This document shows, piece after piece, positions 27,832-36,706 of a stretch of 64,000 nt of DNA (position 1 is the first letter of the stretch; the number at the start of each line of letters is the position of its first letter). The notes below the pieces were generated by a model, which was not told where the DNA came from, made no database searches, and saw only the letters and a program-made list of their open reading frames with translations. The DNA lies in NCBI RefSeq assembly GCF_000022065.1, contig NC_011898.1, forward strand, positions 3,413,501 through 3,477,500, in the 5' to 3' direction. This DNA is from Ruminiclostridium cellulolyticum H10 (GTDB lineage Bacteria; Bacillota; Clostridia; Acetivibrionales; DSM-1351). A program made the translations under genes and the position numbers.

Positions 27832-27875
27832 GGGGTTGTCGTAAAACAGAAAACTTTCTGTTTTGCAACAGCCCC
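27832..27875 (-). terminator. Terminator related to the 25651 hairpin
   Basis: A 21-base stem with three mismatched positions (GGGGTTGTCGTAAAACAGAAA against TTTCTGTTTTGCAACAGCCCC) has a 2-base loop, followed on the minus strand by TTTTT. It ends the KAS III-like gene. Its GGGGCTGTTGC end equals the end of the long hairpin at 25651-25806. Confidence 0.8.
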
Positions 27876-27890
27876 ATATAGCATTAATAT

Positions 27891-28889
27891 TTAGAATTTG
27901 TAAAGAAGTGCTCCCATCGTATACCCCGAACCTACGGAGCAGAGTATGGCATATGAGCCGTCAACTATTTTGTTAGTTTTTTTTGCTTCATTAAGTGCAA
28001 GTATGGGGCTTGTAGGGCCCGTGTAGCCGTATTTATTTCCTACATAAATTATTCTCTCTTCCACTACATTAAGTTTTTCTATAGTAGCCATAATATCAGC
28101 TTTTGAAAACTGAGAGAACAAGTAAAGTGACACATCTTCCGGTGTGAGACTATTCTTTTTAAGAAGATTATATATCAGTTTACACCAGTTATCGGATAAA
28201 AAGCTGAAATCAAATTGATTCCATTCCATCATTTTCATATTTGTATCAACAGAATTATCAGTGATTCTTGAAAAGCCGCAAGCTGGATTTTTTATAGTCC
28301 AGTTATAGCTGCAATCCGTATAAAATCCTGAATCAATTACTCCACTCCTGTCACTATCGGGGATTTTTTGTAGTACGACGGCTGCCGATGCATCTGCCGT
28401 TGACGGATAAACAATTATATCATCTTCCCTTGCAAATGGAGTTATCATGCAGCTTGAAACTAATAATACATTGTTTATATTTTTATTCTTTATATATGAG
28501 TCTATTATATCTAATGCTGAAATCATGCTTATACAGTTTGAATTCATATCAAATACAATATTAGCCCGTGAATTAAGCTTGCTGCTTATCATAAGTGCAT
28601 TGGAAGGGGATACATACTCCGGAAAATCCGACGCAAATACTATCATATCGATATCGCTAACTTCAATATTTGCGTCCGCAATTGCCTTTTTAGACGCTTC
28701 CAATGCCATAGTTACAGAATTTTCACTACCAAACTTTTTAGCCTTGAACCTCCTTTCTCTTCCTAAATGCTTTAATAAGGGCCTTGGGTCCTTATTCATT
28801 TTTTTAAAATGTTCGACAAAATATCTGTTGTCGATCTCATTTTTTGGATGGTATGTGCCTACTCCTACGATTTTAAGATTGAAAAACAT
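27891..28889 (-). CDS. KAS III-like (FabH-fold) enzyme, copy 1
   Basis: This 332-residue thiolase-fold protein resembles 3-oxoacyl-ACP synthase III. LKIVGVGTYHP, the DMIVFASDFPEYVSP region and VFDMNSNCISMISAL, with the candidate nucleophile Cys119, follow the FabH layout. At the FabH HQANLRI position it reads SQFSKADI (His to Ser259), and at the GNTS position it reads GYTG (Asn to Tyr288), so the decarboxylation pair is missing. It may transfer an acyl group or perform an unusual condensation. GGGAGGA fits the ATG at 28889. It is divergent from a six-helix receptor and the pair recurs at 30703-33512; it is not next to fatty-acid genes. Confidence 0.85.
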   Translation of the reverse strand: MFFNLKIVGVGTYHPKNEIDNRYFVEHFKKMNKDPRPLLKHLGRERRFKAKKFGSENSVTMALEASKKAIADANIEVSDIDMIVFASDFPEYVSPSNALMISSKLNSRANIVFDMNSNCISMISALDIIDSYIKNKNINNVLLVSSCMITPFAREDDIIVYPSTADASAAVVLQKIPDSDRSGVIDSGFYTDCSYNWTIKNPACGFSRITDNSVDTNMKMMEWNQFDFSFLSDNWCKLIYNLLKKNSLTPEDVSLYLFSQFSKADIMATIEKLNVVEERIIYVGNKYGYTGPTSPILALNEAKKTNKIVDGSYAILCSVGSGYTMGALLYKF

Positions 28890-29027
28890 CAGAAATCCTC
28901 CCATTTTTTATAATTTTTTATATTTTTTTATATTTTATACCAATTATTTACTTAATTATATAATAATAGACATTTTTCTAAAAATCAATATGTTTTAACA
29001 AATTTTACAGAAAATGTAACAATTATG

Positions 29028-29056
29028 TTGAAGTGTGTTAATTTAAAGGATATAAT
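29028..29056 (+). promoter_or_regulatory. Promoter of receptor copy 1
   Basis: TTGAAG and TATAAT are separated by 17 bases. The context AAAGGATATAAT, followed by TAAATTT, recurs ahead of receptor copy 2. Confidence 0.65.
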
Positions 29057-29149
29057 AATAACTATAAATTTGTAATTTTGGAATACTGCACAAAAAATGT
29101 ATGCTTTTTGCTTTTCAACTTTCTTAACAATGGTTTGGGGGTAGAATTA

Positions 29150-30634
29150 ATGAATATGCTTAGTAGTTTGGTAGAAGAACAGCTGCATCAGAAAAATAAA
29201 ATAGTGTTGCTGTGTTTGCTTGCTTCAATTTCATTAAGAGTGACAGTTGATTCTATTTTTAAATTACCTCTTAATGATATCTTGCTTTTAGCTATTGTAG
29301 GATATGCCTTATGTGCTATTGGCAGTGTGTTTTCATTTAAGAAGTTATATCCAAAAGCGATTATGTACTACTTTACTATTACTATGGGAATCATCAGCTT
29401 TATAATGATCGTCAGTAATCCAAGTCTTACTACATACCTTACGGTTTTTCTTGCTATTGTAATTGTCAGTATTTATAGTGATATACGCCCCGTAATAGTT
29501 TGTTCAATCATAGGTTGTTTCCTGACTACCTATTCATTTTTTAACTATAAGCCGCAAATATTTGAAAAAAATAATTATATTGATCTGGTCTTTTTTAATA
29601 TGTACATATTTGTATGTGCATTTGTTCTATTCTTTTTGAGTTATCTTACAAAGAAGTTATATGTCAAATTGGAAAGTACGGCTGTTAATGCCATATCATC
29701 AAAAGAAAAGGCTGAAGGTCTTTATAACGAAATAAAGGCAACCAGCCAGAGCCTTGCCAAGATAAGTGCAGATATAAAGGACAGTATAATTTCCACACAG
29801 GAAATCTCTGACGGAATAGGTCAGGCTATCACCATTGTAGCTGAAGAAGCTCAAATGGAAGTAACAAGTATCCATAAGATAAAAGAATTATTCGATAACG
29901 GCAAAAACAAAATGGTATTGTCCATGGAAGCATCAAATAATATGGATTCTGCGGTAAAAAGTGCAGTGTCCAATATAGCGAGCGGCAGCGATTATGTAGA
30001 TAATTTATCTAAGGAAATGAAGGAAGCATTAAATACAATGACTTTGGTAGAAAAGCTTGCTACTGACTTAATAGGAAAAAATAAAATTATAAATAATATA
30101 CTGACCTCTGTTAATAATATTTCAAAGCAAACAAACCTGCTTTCGTTAAATGCTTCAATAGAGGCTGCCAGGGCTGGTGATGCAGGAAAAGGTTTTTCTA
30201 TTGTCGCTCAGGACGTAAGAAGGCTGGCCGAGGAATCCAATATTTTGACACATCAGATAGAAAGTATATTAAAAGAGATGGAACAAAATGCACTTGATGT
30301 CTCCAAAGAGATTACCAAGGAAAAGATCTATATTAATAACAGTAATTCCATCACCGACGCAACTAAAGATATATTTAATAAAATTAAAAGCGAAATCCAC
30401 TGCATCGAAGAAAAAACCAACAACATAAAGGAAACCTCTTCCAATTTGTACCAATCGTTTGAATTAACTGACGAAGAGGTAAATGCAATAAGTGATAATA
30501 CTGAGAAAAATGCTGCTACAGCACAGGAAGTTACCGCATGTATTAGTGAACAGAATAGCCGTATGAATATTATTGAGGAAAACTATATAAAACTTAATGC
30601 ACTTATAGATGAGCTAAACAATTTTAACGGTTAG
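29150..30634 (+). CDS. Six-helix membrane chemoreceptor without HAMP, copy 1
   Basis: This 494-residue protein has six predicted N-terminal membrane helices (about 17-35, 47-65, 74-94, 98-118, 121-139, 152-175) with almost no extracytoplasmic domain. A coiled-coil signalling domain follows, with the conserved tip [18 protein letters not shown]. There is no HAMP domain and no C-terminal CheR-tether peptide. A multi-helix sensor suggests a membrane-soluble or small ligand bound within the bilayer, as in CqsS-like sensors. The start is ATG 29150 after GGGGG; upstream frame extension lacks a site. It is divergent from KAS III-like copy 1, and the terminator at 30653-30687 follows. Confidence 0.88.
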   Translation: MNMLSSLVEEQLHQKNKIVLLCLLASISLRVTVDSIFKLPLNDILLLAIVGYALCAIGSVFSFKKLYPKAIMYYFTITMGIISFIMIVSNPSLTTYLTVFLAIVIVSIYSDIRPVIVCSIIGCFLTTYSFFNYKPQIFEKNNYIDLVFFNMYIFVCAFVLFFLSYLTKKLYVKLESTAVNAISSKEKAEGLYNEIKATSQSLAKISADIKDSIISTQEISDGIGQAITIVAEEAQMEVTSIHKIKELFDNGKNKMVLSMEASNNMDSAVKSAVSNIASGSDYVDNLSKEMKEALNTMTLVEKLATDLIGKNKIINNILTSVNNISKQTNLLSLNASIEAARAGDAGKGFSIVAQDVRRLAEESNILTHQIESILKEMEQNALDVSKEITKEKIYINNSNSITDATKDIFNKIKSEIHCIEEKTNNIKETSSNLYQSFELTDEEVNAISDNTEKNAATAQEVTACISEQNSRMNIIEENYIKLNALIDELNNFNG

Positions 30635-30652
30635 AATAAATTTAAAATAGTT

Positions 30653-30687
30653 AATGCCGGATTTACAGAATAAGTAGATCCGGCATT
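30653..30687. terminator. Bidirectional terminator between the two modules
   Basis: The stem AATGCCGGAT/ATCCGGCATT has a 15-base loop, between receptor copy 1 and the convergent KAS III-like copy 2. It is T-rich on the plus side. Confidence 0.75.
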
Positions 30688-30702
30688 TGTTATATAGATT
30701 AA

Positions 30703-31701
30703 TTAAAATTTATAAAGAAGTGCTCCCATGGTATAACCTGAACCTACTGAACATAGTATTGCGTAAGAGCCTTCAACTATTTTATTTCTTTTCTTTGCCT
30801 CATTAAGTGCAAGAATCGGGCTAGTCGGTCCTGTATAGCCGTATTTATTTCCGACAAATATGACCTTATCCTCCATTACCTGCAGTTTAGATATAGTGGA
30901 CAATATATCAGCCCTTGAAAATTGGGAGAACAAATACAACGATACATCTTCGGGTTTCAGGCTGTTGTTTTCCAGCATACTATTTATCAAACTGGTCCAG
31001 TTGTCGGACAGAAAGCTGAAATCAAACTGGTTCCATTCCATCATCTTCATCCCGGCTTCAACAGAGTTGTCATTAATTCGAGAAAATCCGCATGCCGGCA
31101 GCTTTATGGTCCAATTATAGCTTGAATCTGTAAAAAAATTTGAATCTATGACACCGCTTTTATTTTCGTCCTGAGTTTTCCTAAGTATTACCGCTGCTGA
31201 AGCGTCTGCTGTTGACGGATAAACAACTATATCGTCTTCTTTTGCGAAAGGGGTTATCATACAACTGGAAACTAACAGAACATTGTCAATACTTTTGTTT
31301 TGAATATACGAATTTATGATATCCAGAGCTGAAATCATGCTGATACAATTTGAATTCATGTCAAAAACAATATTCGCTTTTGCTTTTAGCATACTGTTAA
31401 TCATTAATGCATTGGTTGGGGACACAAACTCCGGGAAATCTGATGCATACACAATCATGTCAATTTCTTCGACAGTTATGCCTGCATCTGTAATAGCTTT
31501 TTGTGATGCTTCAACAGCCATTGTTAAAGAATTCTCACTTCCGTATTTCTTAGCTTTAAATCTCTTATCCCTTCCTAAATGTTTCAGTAATGCACTTGGA
31601 TCTTTATCCATTTTTTTGAAATGATCGACAAAGTATTCATTATCAATCTCCTCTTGCGGGTGATAAGTCCCCACACCAATAATTTTAAGATTATTGAACA
31701 T
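30703..31701 (-). CDS. KAS III-like (FabH-fold) enzyme, copy 2
   Basis: This 332-residue paralogue has exactly the length of copy 1 and about three quarters identical residues by eye. It keeps Cys119 in DMNSNCISMISAL and has the same replacements, Ser for the canonical His (SQFSRADI) and Tyr for the Asn (GYTGPTSP). The shared loss after divergence argues for a conserved alternative chemistry and against decay. Variable positions lie mostly in surface segments such as 60-80 and 175-185. AAGGAGG fits ATG 31701. It is divergent from receptor copy 2. Confidence 0.85.
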   Translation of the reverse strand: MFNNLKIIGVGTYHPQEEIDNEYFVDHFKKMDKDPSALLKHLGRDKRFKAKKYGSENSLTMAVEASQKAITDAGITVEEIDMIVYASDFPEFVSPTNALMINSMLKAKANIVFDMNSNCISMISALDIINSYIQNKSIDNVLLVSSCMITPFAKEDDIVVYPSTADASAAVILRKTQDENKSGVIDSNFFTDSSYNWTIKLPACGFSRINDNSVEAGMKMMEWNQFDFSFLSDNWTSLINSMLENNSLKPEDVSLYLFSQFSRADILSTISKLQVMEDKVIFVGNKYGYTGPTSPILALNEAKKRNKIVEGSYAILCSVGSGYTMGALLYKF

Positions 31702-31884
31702 TAGCAACTACCTCCTTATATAGTATATCGAGTTACGATTTAACTAGGATGTAATAATTATGCTAATCTTATAGTAATAAACAATTTGTCATAAATCAAT
31801 ACTAATTTCTTTAAATCTCGCCAAATAATTATATTAAATTATGTTTTGCGATAAAAAATTTTGTATTTTTTTGTAATGTTTGTG

Positions 31885-31913
31885 TTGTATTACTAAACTT
31901 GAAAGGATATAAT
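31885..31913 (+). promoter_or_regulatory. Promoter of receptor copy 2
   Basis: TTGTAT and TATAAT are 17 bases apart in the same AAAGGATATAAT context as copy 1. The intergenic region 31702-32027 is otherwise AT-rich. It must also hold the enzyme promoter on the other strand, which I cannot place. Confidence 0.6.
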
Positions 31914-32027
31914 ATTAATTGTAAATTTTATGTTTTCTATTAAAATATAGGGTTTACATTTCATAAATTTTCCACTCTTCTTATTAAACTTCATATTTAA
32001 TTTTTATTTTTTGGGGGGTAAGTGCTA

Positions 32028-33512
32028 ATGAATATGTTCAGTCATTTGGTCGAAGAACAGCTTTATCAAAAAAATAAGATTGTGCTGCTTTGCTTACTTG
32101 CTTCAATTTCCCTACGAGTTGTAGTAGACTCTATTTTTAAAATGCCTTTAAAAGGTATTCTGCTTCTGGGTTTGGTGGGATATATCTTATGTGCTGCAGG
32201 TGGTTTGCTTATAATAAAAAGATTGTTTCCCAAAGCAACCATGTACTATTTTACTTGTACCATGGGAATTATATGTTTTATTATGATAACCAGCAATCCC
32301 AGCCTCACCACGTATCTCACCGTTTTTCTTGCAATAGTAGTTGTCAGCATTTACAGCGATATAAGACCTGTCCTGGTATGTTCACTTATAGGTTGTTTCC
32401 TTACTACTTACTCATACTTCAATTTTAAATCAGAAATTTTTCAAGACAATAATATTATTGATCTGCTCTTTTTCAATATGTACATATTTGTATGTGCATT
32501 TGTATTATTTTTTCTAAGTTATTTAACAAAGAAATTGTATATCAAGCTTGAAGACACTGCGGTAAATGCTATATCATCCAAAGAGAAGGCGGAAAATCTG
32601 TATAATGAGATAAAAGCAACCAGCTATAGCCTTTCCAAAATAAGTTCAGACATAAAATTGAGCATAAATTCTACAAAAGAAATCGCCGAAGAACTCGGAA
32701 AAGCATTTAATATTGTTGCCGAAGAAGCTGAAAAAGAAGTAATAAGCATACATAAAATAAAAGATTTATTCCAAACCGGAAAAACAAAAATGGCGTTATC
32801 AATAGAGGCCTCAAATGAGATGAATTCAGCTGTAGCAAGTGCAGTATCCAATATAGGGAGCGGAAGTGATTGTTTGGATAATCTGTCCGTCGAAATGGTA
32901 GACGCTGTTAACACTATTAATTTAGTAGAGAAACTGGCTACCGATTTGATTGGAAAAAATAAAATGATAAATAATATTTTAAGCTCAGTTAACAATATCT
33001 CTAAACAAACCAACCTCTTGTCTCTGAATGCATCCATAGAAGCCGCCAGAGCCGGCGAGGCCGGTAAGGGTTTCTCTGTTGTAGCTGAAGAAGTAAGAAA
33101 ACTGGCTGAAGAGTCAAATAACCTTACACATCAAATAGAATCCATTCTAAAAGAGATGGAAAGAAACGCATTGGATGTAACTATGGAGATTGTAAAAGAA
33201 AAAAGTTACATTAACAACAGTAAATCTGCTACAGAACAAACCAAGAATATTTTCAACCTAATTAAGGAGGAAATTCATAGTATAGAAACAAAAAACAATA
33301 ACATAAAGGAAACTGCCTATGATCTGCATAAATCCTTTGAACTCACTGATGATGAGGTAATAGCTATCAGCAACAACACCGAAAAGAATGCAGCTACTGC
33401 CGAAGAAGTAACTGCAAGTGTTATTGAGCAGAATAATAGAATGGATATTATTGAGGATAATTATTTGAAGCTGGATAAACTTATAGAAGAACTTAACAAA
33501 TTTAACGGTTGA
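32028..33512 (+). CDS. Six-helix membrane chemoreceptor without HAMP, copy 2
   Basis: This protein is 494 residues, the same length as copy 1. The six-helix sensor is strongly conserved between copies, notably [16 protein letters not shown] and IGCFLTTYS in helices 3-5, which suggests related ligands. The signalling tip reads [18 protein letters not shown]. The differences concentrate in the loops ([11 protein letters not shown] versus [11 protein letters not shown]) and the adaptation region. GGGGGG lies about 10 bases before ATG 32028. An IS481-type element begins 7 bases after its stop codon and has displaced whatever terminator stood there. Confidence 0.88.
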   Translation: MNMFSHLVEEQLYQKNKIVLLCLLASISLRVVVDSIFKMPLKGILLLGLVGYILCAAGGLLIIKRLFPKATMYYFTCTMGIICFIMITSNPSLTTYLTVFLAIVVVSIYSDIRPVLVCSLIGCFLTTYSYFNFKSEIFQDNNIIDLLFFNMYIFVCAFVLFFLSYLTKKLYIKLEDTAVNAISSKEKAENLYNEIKATSYSLSKISSDIKLSINSTKEIAEELGKAFNIVAEEAEKEVISIHKIKDLFQTGKTKMALSIEASNEMNSAVASAVSNIGSGSDCLDNLSVEMVDAVNTINLVEKLATDLIGKNKMINNILSSVNNISKQTNLLSLNASIEAARAGEAGKGFSVVAEEVRKLAEESNNLTHQIESILKEMERNALDVTMEIVKEKSYINNSKSATEQTKNIFNLIKEEIHSIETKNNNIKETAYDLHKSFELTDDEVIAISNNTEKNAATAEEVTASVIEQNNRMDIIEDNYLKLDKLIEELNKFNG

Positions 33513-33518
33513 TAAAAC

Positions 33519-34876
33519 TGTTTTGGCCAAAATAACTGCATGGTTTAGGGGCCTAAGCTGCTAGAGAATTGACTTCACTTGACAGTATCTGAATAATGTT
33601 GGGCAATATCTCCTCTGGACAATAATTAAATTGTAGGAGGAGATTTCAATTATGACAGCACAAGATCGTATAGTTAAAAACAAAATGAGCCTGATTGAGT
33701 TGGCCGAATATCTTCAAAACGTAAGTGAAGCATGTAAAATTCATGGAGTCAGCAGACAGCACTTCTATGATATTAAGAAAGCTTACGAGGAAAATGGTCT
33801 GGAAGGATTAAAGGACAAGACCAGAAGAAAGCCTTGTATGAAAAACAGGGTTGCTCCAGAAACTGAGGAAGCCGTATTAAGAATAGCATATGAAAAGCCG
33901 GCATACGGGCAGCTCAGGGCAAGTAACGAACTGAGAAAACAAGGAGTTCTTGTATCAGCCGGAGGGGTAAGATCAATCTGGCAGAGATATAATATAGAAA
34001 CCTTTGACAAGAGACTCAAAAAGCTTGAAGAAAAGGCTGCCAAGGAAGGCATACTTTACACTGAAGATCAGCTCGCTGCTCTGGAAAAGGCACAGCAGGA
34101 AAAGAATATATCCATAGACGAGATAGATACCCAGCACCCGGGATATTTGCTGGCACAGGACACTTTCTATGTGGGCTATATCAAAGGTGTTGGACGTATA
34201 TATCAGCAAACTGCCATAGATACTTATTCGGCAGTGGGATTCGCAAAATTATATACAGCCAAGGTACCAGTAACAGCAGCAGATATATTAAATGACAGAG
34301 TCTTACCGTTCTTTGAGAATCATATGATACCGATAATGAGAGTACTCACAGACAGAGGAACGGAGTACTGTGGAGCACCTGAGAAACACTTGTATGAGTT
34401 ATTTCTGCAGATGAACGACATTGAGCACACAATGACAAAGGCTAAAAGCCCTCAAACAAACGGTATATGCGAGCGTTTTAACCAAACAATTCTGAATGAA
34501 TTTTATAAACCCGCATTCCGAAGGACAATGTATAAATCAGTTGAACAAATGCAGGAGGATTTGGATTTTTATATGCTGGAATACAACGAAGAGCGAACAC
34601 ATCAGGGGAAAAGGTGTAAAGGCAAGACGCCGATGCAGACATTTCTTGACAGCTTGCCTCTTGCCCGAGAGAAGCTCCTGAATGATCCTGCGAGTTAATT
34701 TGTAGGGTCTAGCCCGCCCGGCGATGAGGGCAAAAAAGATATCAGACCAGGCGCCGGTTTGACATAGAAAGGCACCTCCATATTGGAAGTGCCGAATAAA
34801 CAAAACTTAATATTTCCCAGAGGAGTGTCAACCCAAGTACCGTTCAGGACACCTAAGCCATGCAGTTATTAAAACA
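33519..34876 (+). mobile_element. IS481-family insertion sequence
   Basis: This is a 1.36 kb element with one intact transposase gene. The left end reads TGTTTT, GGCCAA, AATAACTGCATGG; the complement of the right end reads TGTTTT, AATAACTGCATGG, then CTTAGG, so the ends match apart from a 6-base insertion in the left one. A second matching block CTCCTCTGG occurs further inside both ends. No target duplication is evident at these borders, which may be off by a few bases. It lies between receptor copy 2 and cwlD without breaking either. 34699-34876 is non-coding apart from a GGCAC/GTGCC hairpin. Confidence 0.8.
33652..34698 (+). CDS. IS481-family DDE transposase
   Basis: This 348-residue transposase has an N-terminal helix-turn-helix (about 15-60, SEACKIHGVSRQHFYDIKKA), a linker, and an rve integrase core with the DDE triad: Asp170 (LLAQDTFYV), Asp234 (RVLTDRGTEYC) and Glu274 (NGICERFNQ), with the last two 40 positions apart. 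The length and full triad suggest an active enzyme. AGGAGG lies before ATG 33652. The G+C content is higher than in its neighbours, in line with recent arrival. Confidence 0.93.
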   Translation: MTAQDRIVKNKMSLIELAEYLQNVSEACKIHGVSRQHFYDIKKAYEENGLEGLKDKTRRKPCMKNRVAPETEEAVLRIAYEKPAYGQLRASNELRKQGVLVSAGGVRSIWQRYNIETFDKRLKKLEEKAAKEGILYTEDQLAALEKAQQEKNISIDEIDTQHPGYLLAQDTFYVGYIKGVGRIYQQTAIDTYSAVGFAKLYTAKVPVTAADILNDRVLPFFENHMIPIMRVLTDRGTEYCGAPEKHLYELFLQMNDIEHTMTKAKSPQTNGICERFNQTILNEFYKPAFRRTMYKSVEQMQEDLDFYMLEYNEERTHQGKRCKGKTPMQTFLDSLPLAREKLLNDPAS

Positions 34877-34901
34877 GTGTTTTCCAGAAATCAATATACT
34901 T

Positions 34902-35690
34902 TTATTCAGCAGGAACACTATTGTTTGGTTTTGGGTTGTTATGAACATCTTTCTTATAATAGCTGTCTATTCCTTTCTTTATGGCAGATGCAAGCTTATT
35001 CTGATAATCTTCTGCAGCAAGCTTCTTTTCCTCATCAACATTTGAAAGGAATCCACACTCAACAATAACTGTAGTTGTTTTCAGGTTTTTCAGAATCATA
35101 ATAGGATCTTTTTTTACAAGAGCAACCCTGTCATTGGCATTATCTACGTTAAGCCTGATTGCATTTTGAATTTCATCCGCCAGCTTTTTGCTTGTATCGG
35201 ATTTTGGCGGGAAGAAAACCTGTGCCCCATGGTACTGTGCCTGAGGAAATTTATTGAGGTGAACACTTACTACCAAATCAGCACTGGAGTCATCCATAAT
35301 TCCCTTTCTTCTTGTCAAATCTTCTCTTCTTTTCTGAATTATATTGTTGCTCTCGGTAGTATACACCAAACGGTCTGAATCTCTTGTAAGGATAACCTTG
35401 TAATTATCCTTTTCCATCAACCTTTTTAATAGCATGACTATATTAAGGTTTACATCCTTTTCCTTTAGTCCGGAGTAATCACTTACTGCTCCCGGGTCCT
35501 CTCCTCCATGACCTGCATCCAGTATAACGGTTCTGACAGCAGGTGCAACACCTTCTGCGGGTGCTTTATTACCATCTGCTGTTACAGGCTTTGAATAATT
35601 AACTGTCAAACCAATACTTAGAATTGTTATGGACATAAGTAATAACAGAACAACAAACAATATATTTTTTTTGCTTATTAAAACAATCAT
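34902..35690 (-). CDS. cwlD: N-acetylmuramoyl-L-alanine amidase, CwlD-like
   Basis: This 262-residue amidase_3 enzyme has an N-terminal membrane/signal helix (about 8-28). The zinc ligands sit in LDAGHGGEDPG (His), a Glu follows in GLKEKDVNL, and the second His is in VSVHLN; the catalytic Glu is in IVECGFLSN. CwlD cleaves the stem peptide from muramic acid so that spore cortex muramic-lactam can form, which germination enzymes need. The length and single domain fit CwlD rather than vegetative amidases with SPOR or SH3 repeats. AAGGAAGG precedes ATG. Its stop lies only about 25 bases from the IS end. Confidence 0.88.
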   Translation of the reverse strand: MIVLISKKNILFVVLLLLMSITILSIGLTVNYSKPVTADGNKAPAEGVAPAVRTVILDAGHGGEDPGAVSDYSGLKEKDVNLNIVMLLKRLMEKDNYKVILTRDSDRLVYTTESNNIIQKRREDLTRRKGIMDDSSADLVVSVHLNKFPQAQYHGAQVFFPPKSDTSKKLADEIQNAIRLNVDNANDRVALVKKDPIMILKNLKTTTVIVECGFLSNVDEEKKLAAEDYQNKLASAIKKGIDSYYKKDVHNNPKPNNSVPAE

Positions 35691-35791
35691 GGGTATCCTT
35701 CCTTAATCATTTTTGAGTATCTTATTATTATGGATATTCAACTTAGTCCCCATTATGCATAAAAGCAAAACAAATTGTCCTAGCGGCAAAA

Positions 35792-35814
35792 AACAGGAGC
35801 AATTTACTCCTGTT
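35792..35814 (-). terminator. Terminator of the HEAT-like gene
   Basis: The stem AACAGGAG/CTCCTGTT with a 7-base loop runs into TTTTTTG on the minus strand, after the gene ending at 35843. Confidence 0.85.
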
Positions 35815-35842
35815 CTTGTAAATATTACTATATATAGCATTT

Positions 35843-36706
35843 TTATTCAATATAAGCCAAATCTTCTATCTCTCCGCCCAGTTTTTTAATTATGGCTCGC
35901 ATAAGATTAAAGGTAGTAATATCTATCTTATCAATATTTTTGTGGACATAACCTCTTAGGAATGGAATTGCCCTGCCATCCCCATAATCTCCAATGATTT
36001 CTACAATAAGTTTAAGATTGGAAATAGTACGGAAGGCATTTTTATAAAAATAAAAAACCTCATCAGATTTATATCCATTTTCGCTGCAAATCTCTGCAAC
36101 ACATACCACAAAAGCTTCCTTCACAGTTTGCTTATCTGTAGTGTTAAAAGCATCTATCACCTCTTGGAGGATGCTTACACCATATACGATTATTGCATAA
36201 CAAATTGCTTCTAAAAGCATATCATCATAATCGGTTTCAATTAACAATGCAATAAGTTTCTGCTTATACTCATCCTCTTTAAGACATCCGATTGTATAAA
36301 CAGCTTGCGAAACCGCCGATTTTATGTCGTCATTGTCCTTAACTCCTGTTGAAAGAGATCTTTCCGCAAAGTCAAGCAACCTTGCAGAAGCAGCCTTCCC
36401 CCCGTATAACTTAAATCTTTCAATGAGAATACCAGGAACTCCGACATCGGAAACACTTGCCATACAAACAAAAAAGTCCATCAGCTCATCCAATGAAGTC
36501 AGAGAATTTATAAATTCAGCGGGAGTCGTTTCATCCAGCTCGGGTAAACCCGTTGCCAGCCACTTTTGCTCTATGTCTGCAATCAGTGCTTCTTCATCTA
36601 TTTTTATTTCGCTTTTTCCACCTGCTGCTTTCTCATCAAGATATCTATTAAAACCCTCTTCTATTGCCTTATTGTAGCTATTTGAAATAATCCTAATTTT
36701 ATCCAT
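35843..36706 (-). CDS. Unknown helical-repeat (HEAT-like) protein
   Basis: I do not recognise this 287-residue protein. It is acidic and almost all helical, with repeating pairs such as SAVSQAVYTIGCLKEDEYKQ and LEAICYAIIVYGVSILQEVI that resemble HEAT/armadillo repeats, ending with FLRGYVHKNID and AIIKKLGGEIEDLAYIE. There is no signal peptide or catalytic motif. The stop codon of the membrane-protein gene directly abuts its ATG, so the two are translationally linked and may act together as a membrane-tethered scaffold. This is inference from gene arrangement. Confidence 0.75.
   Translation of the reverse strand: MDKIRIISNSYNKAIEEGFNRYLDEKAAGGKSEIKIDEEALIADIEQKWLATGLPELDETTPAEFINSLTSLDELMDFFVCMASVSDVGVPGILIERFKLYGGKAASARLLDFAERSLSTGVKDNDDIKSAVSQAVYTIGCLKEDEYKQKLIALLIETDYDDMLLEAICYAIIVYGVSILQEVIDAFNTTDKQTVKEAFVVCVAEICSENGYKSDEVFYFYKNAFRTISNLKLIVEIIGDYGDGRAIPFLRGYVHKNIDKIDITTFNLMRAIIKKLGGEIEDLAYIE

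Noticed and set aside
33519-34876. IS insertion disrupting the receptor module
   Set aside because: The receptor stop codon lies before the left end and cwlD is complete on the right.
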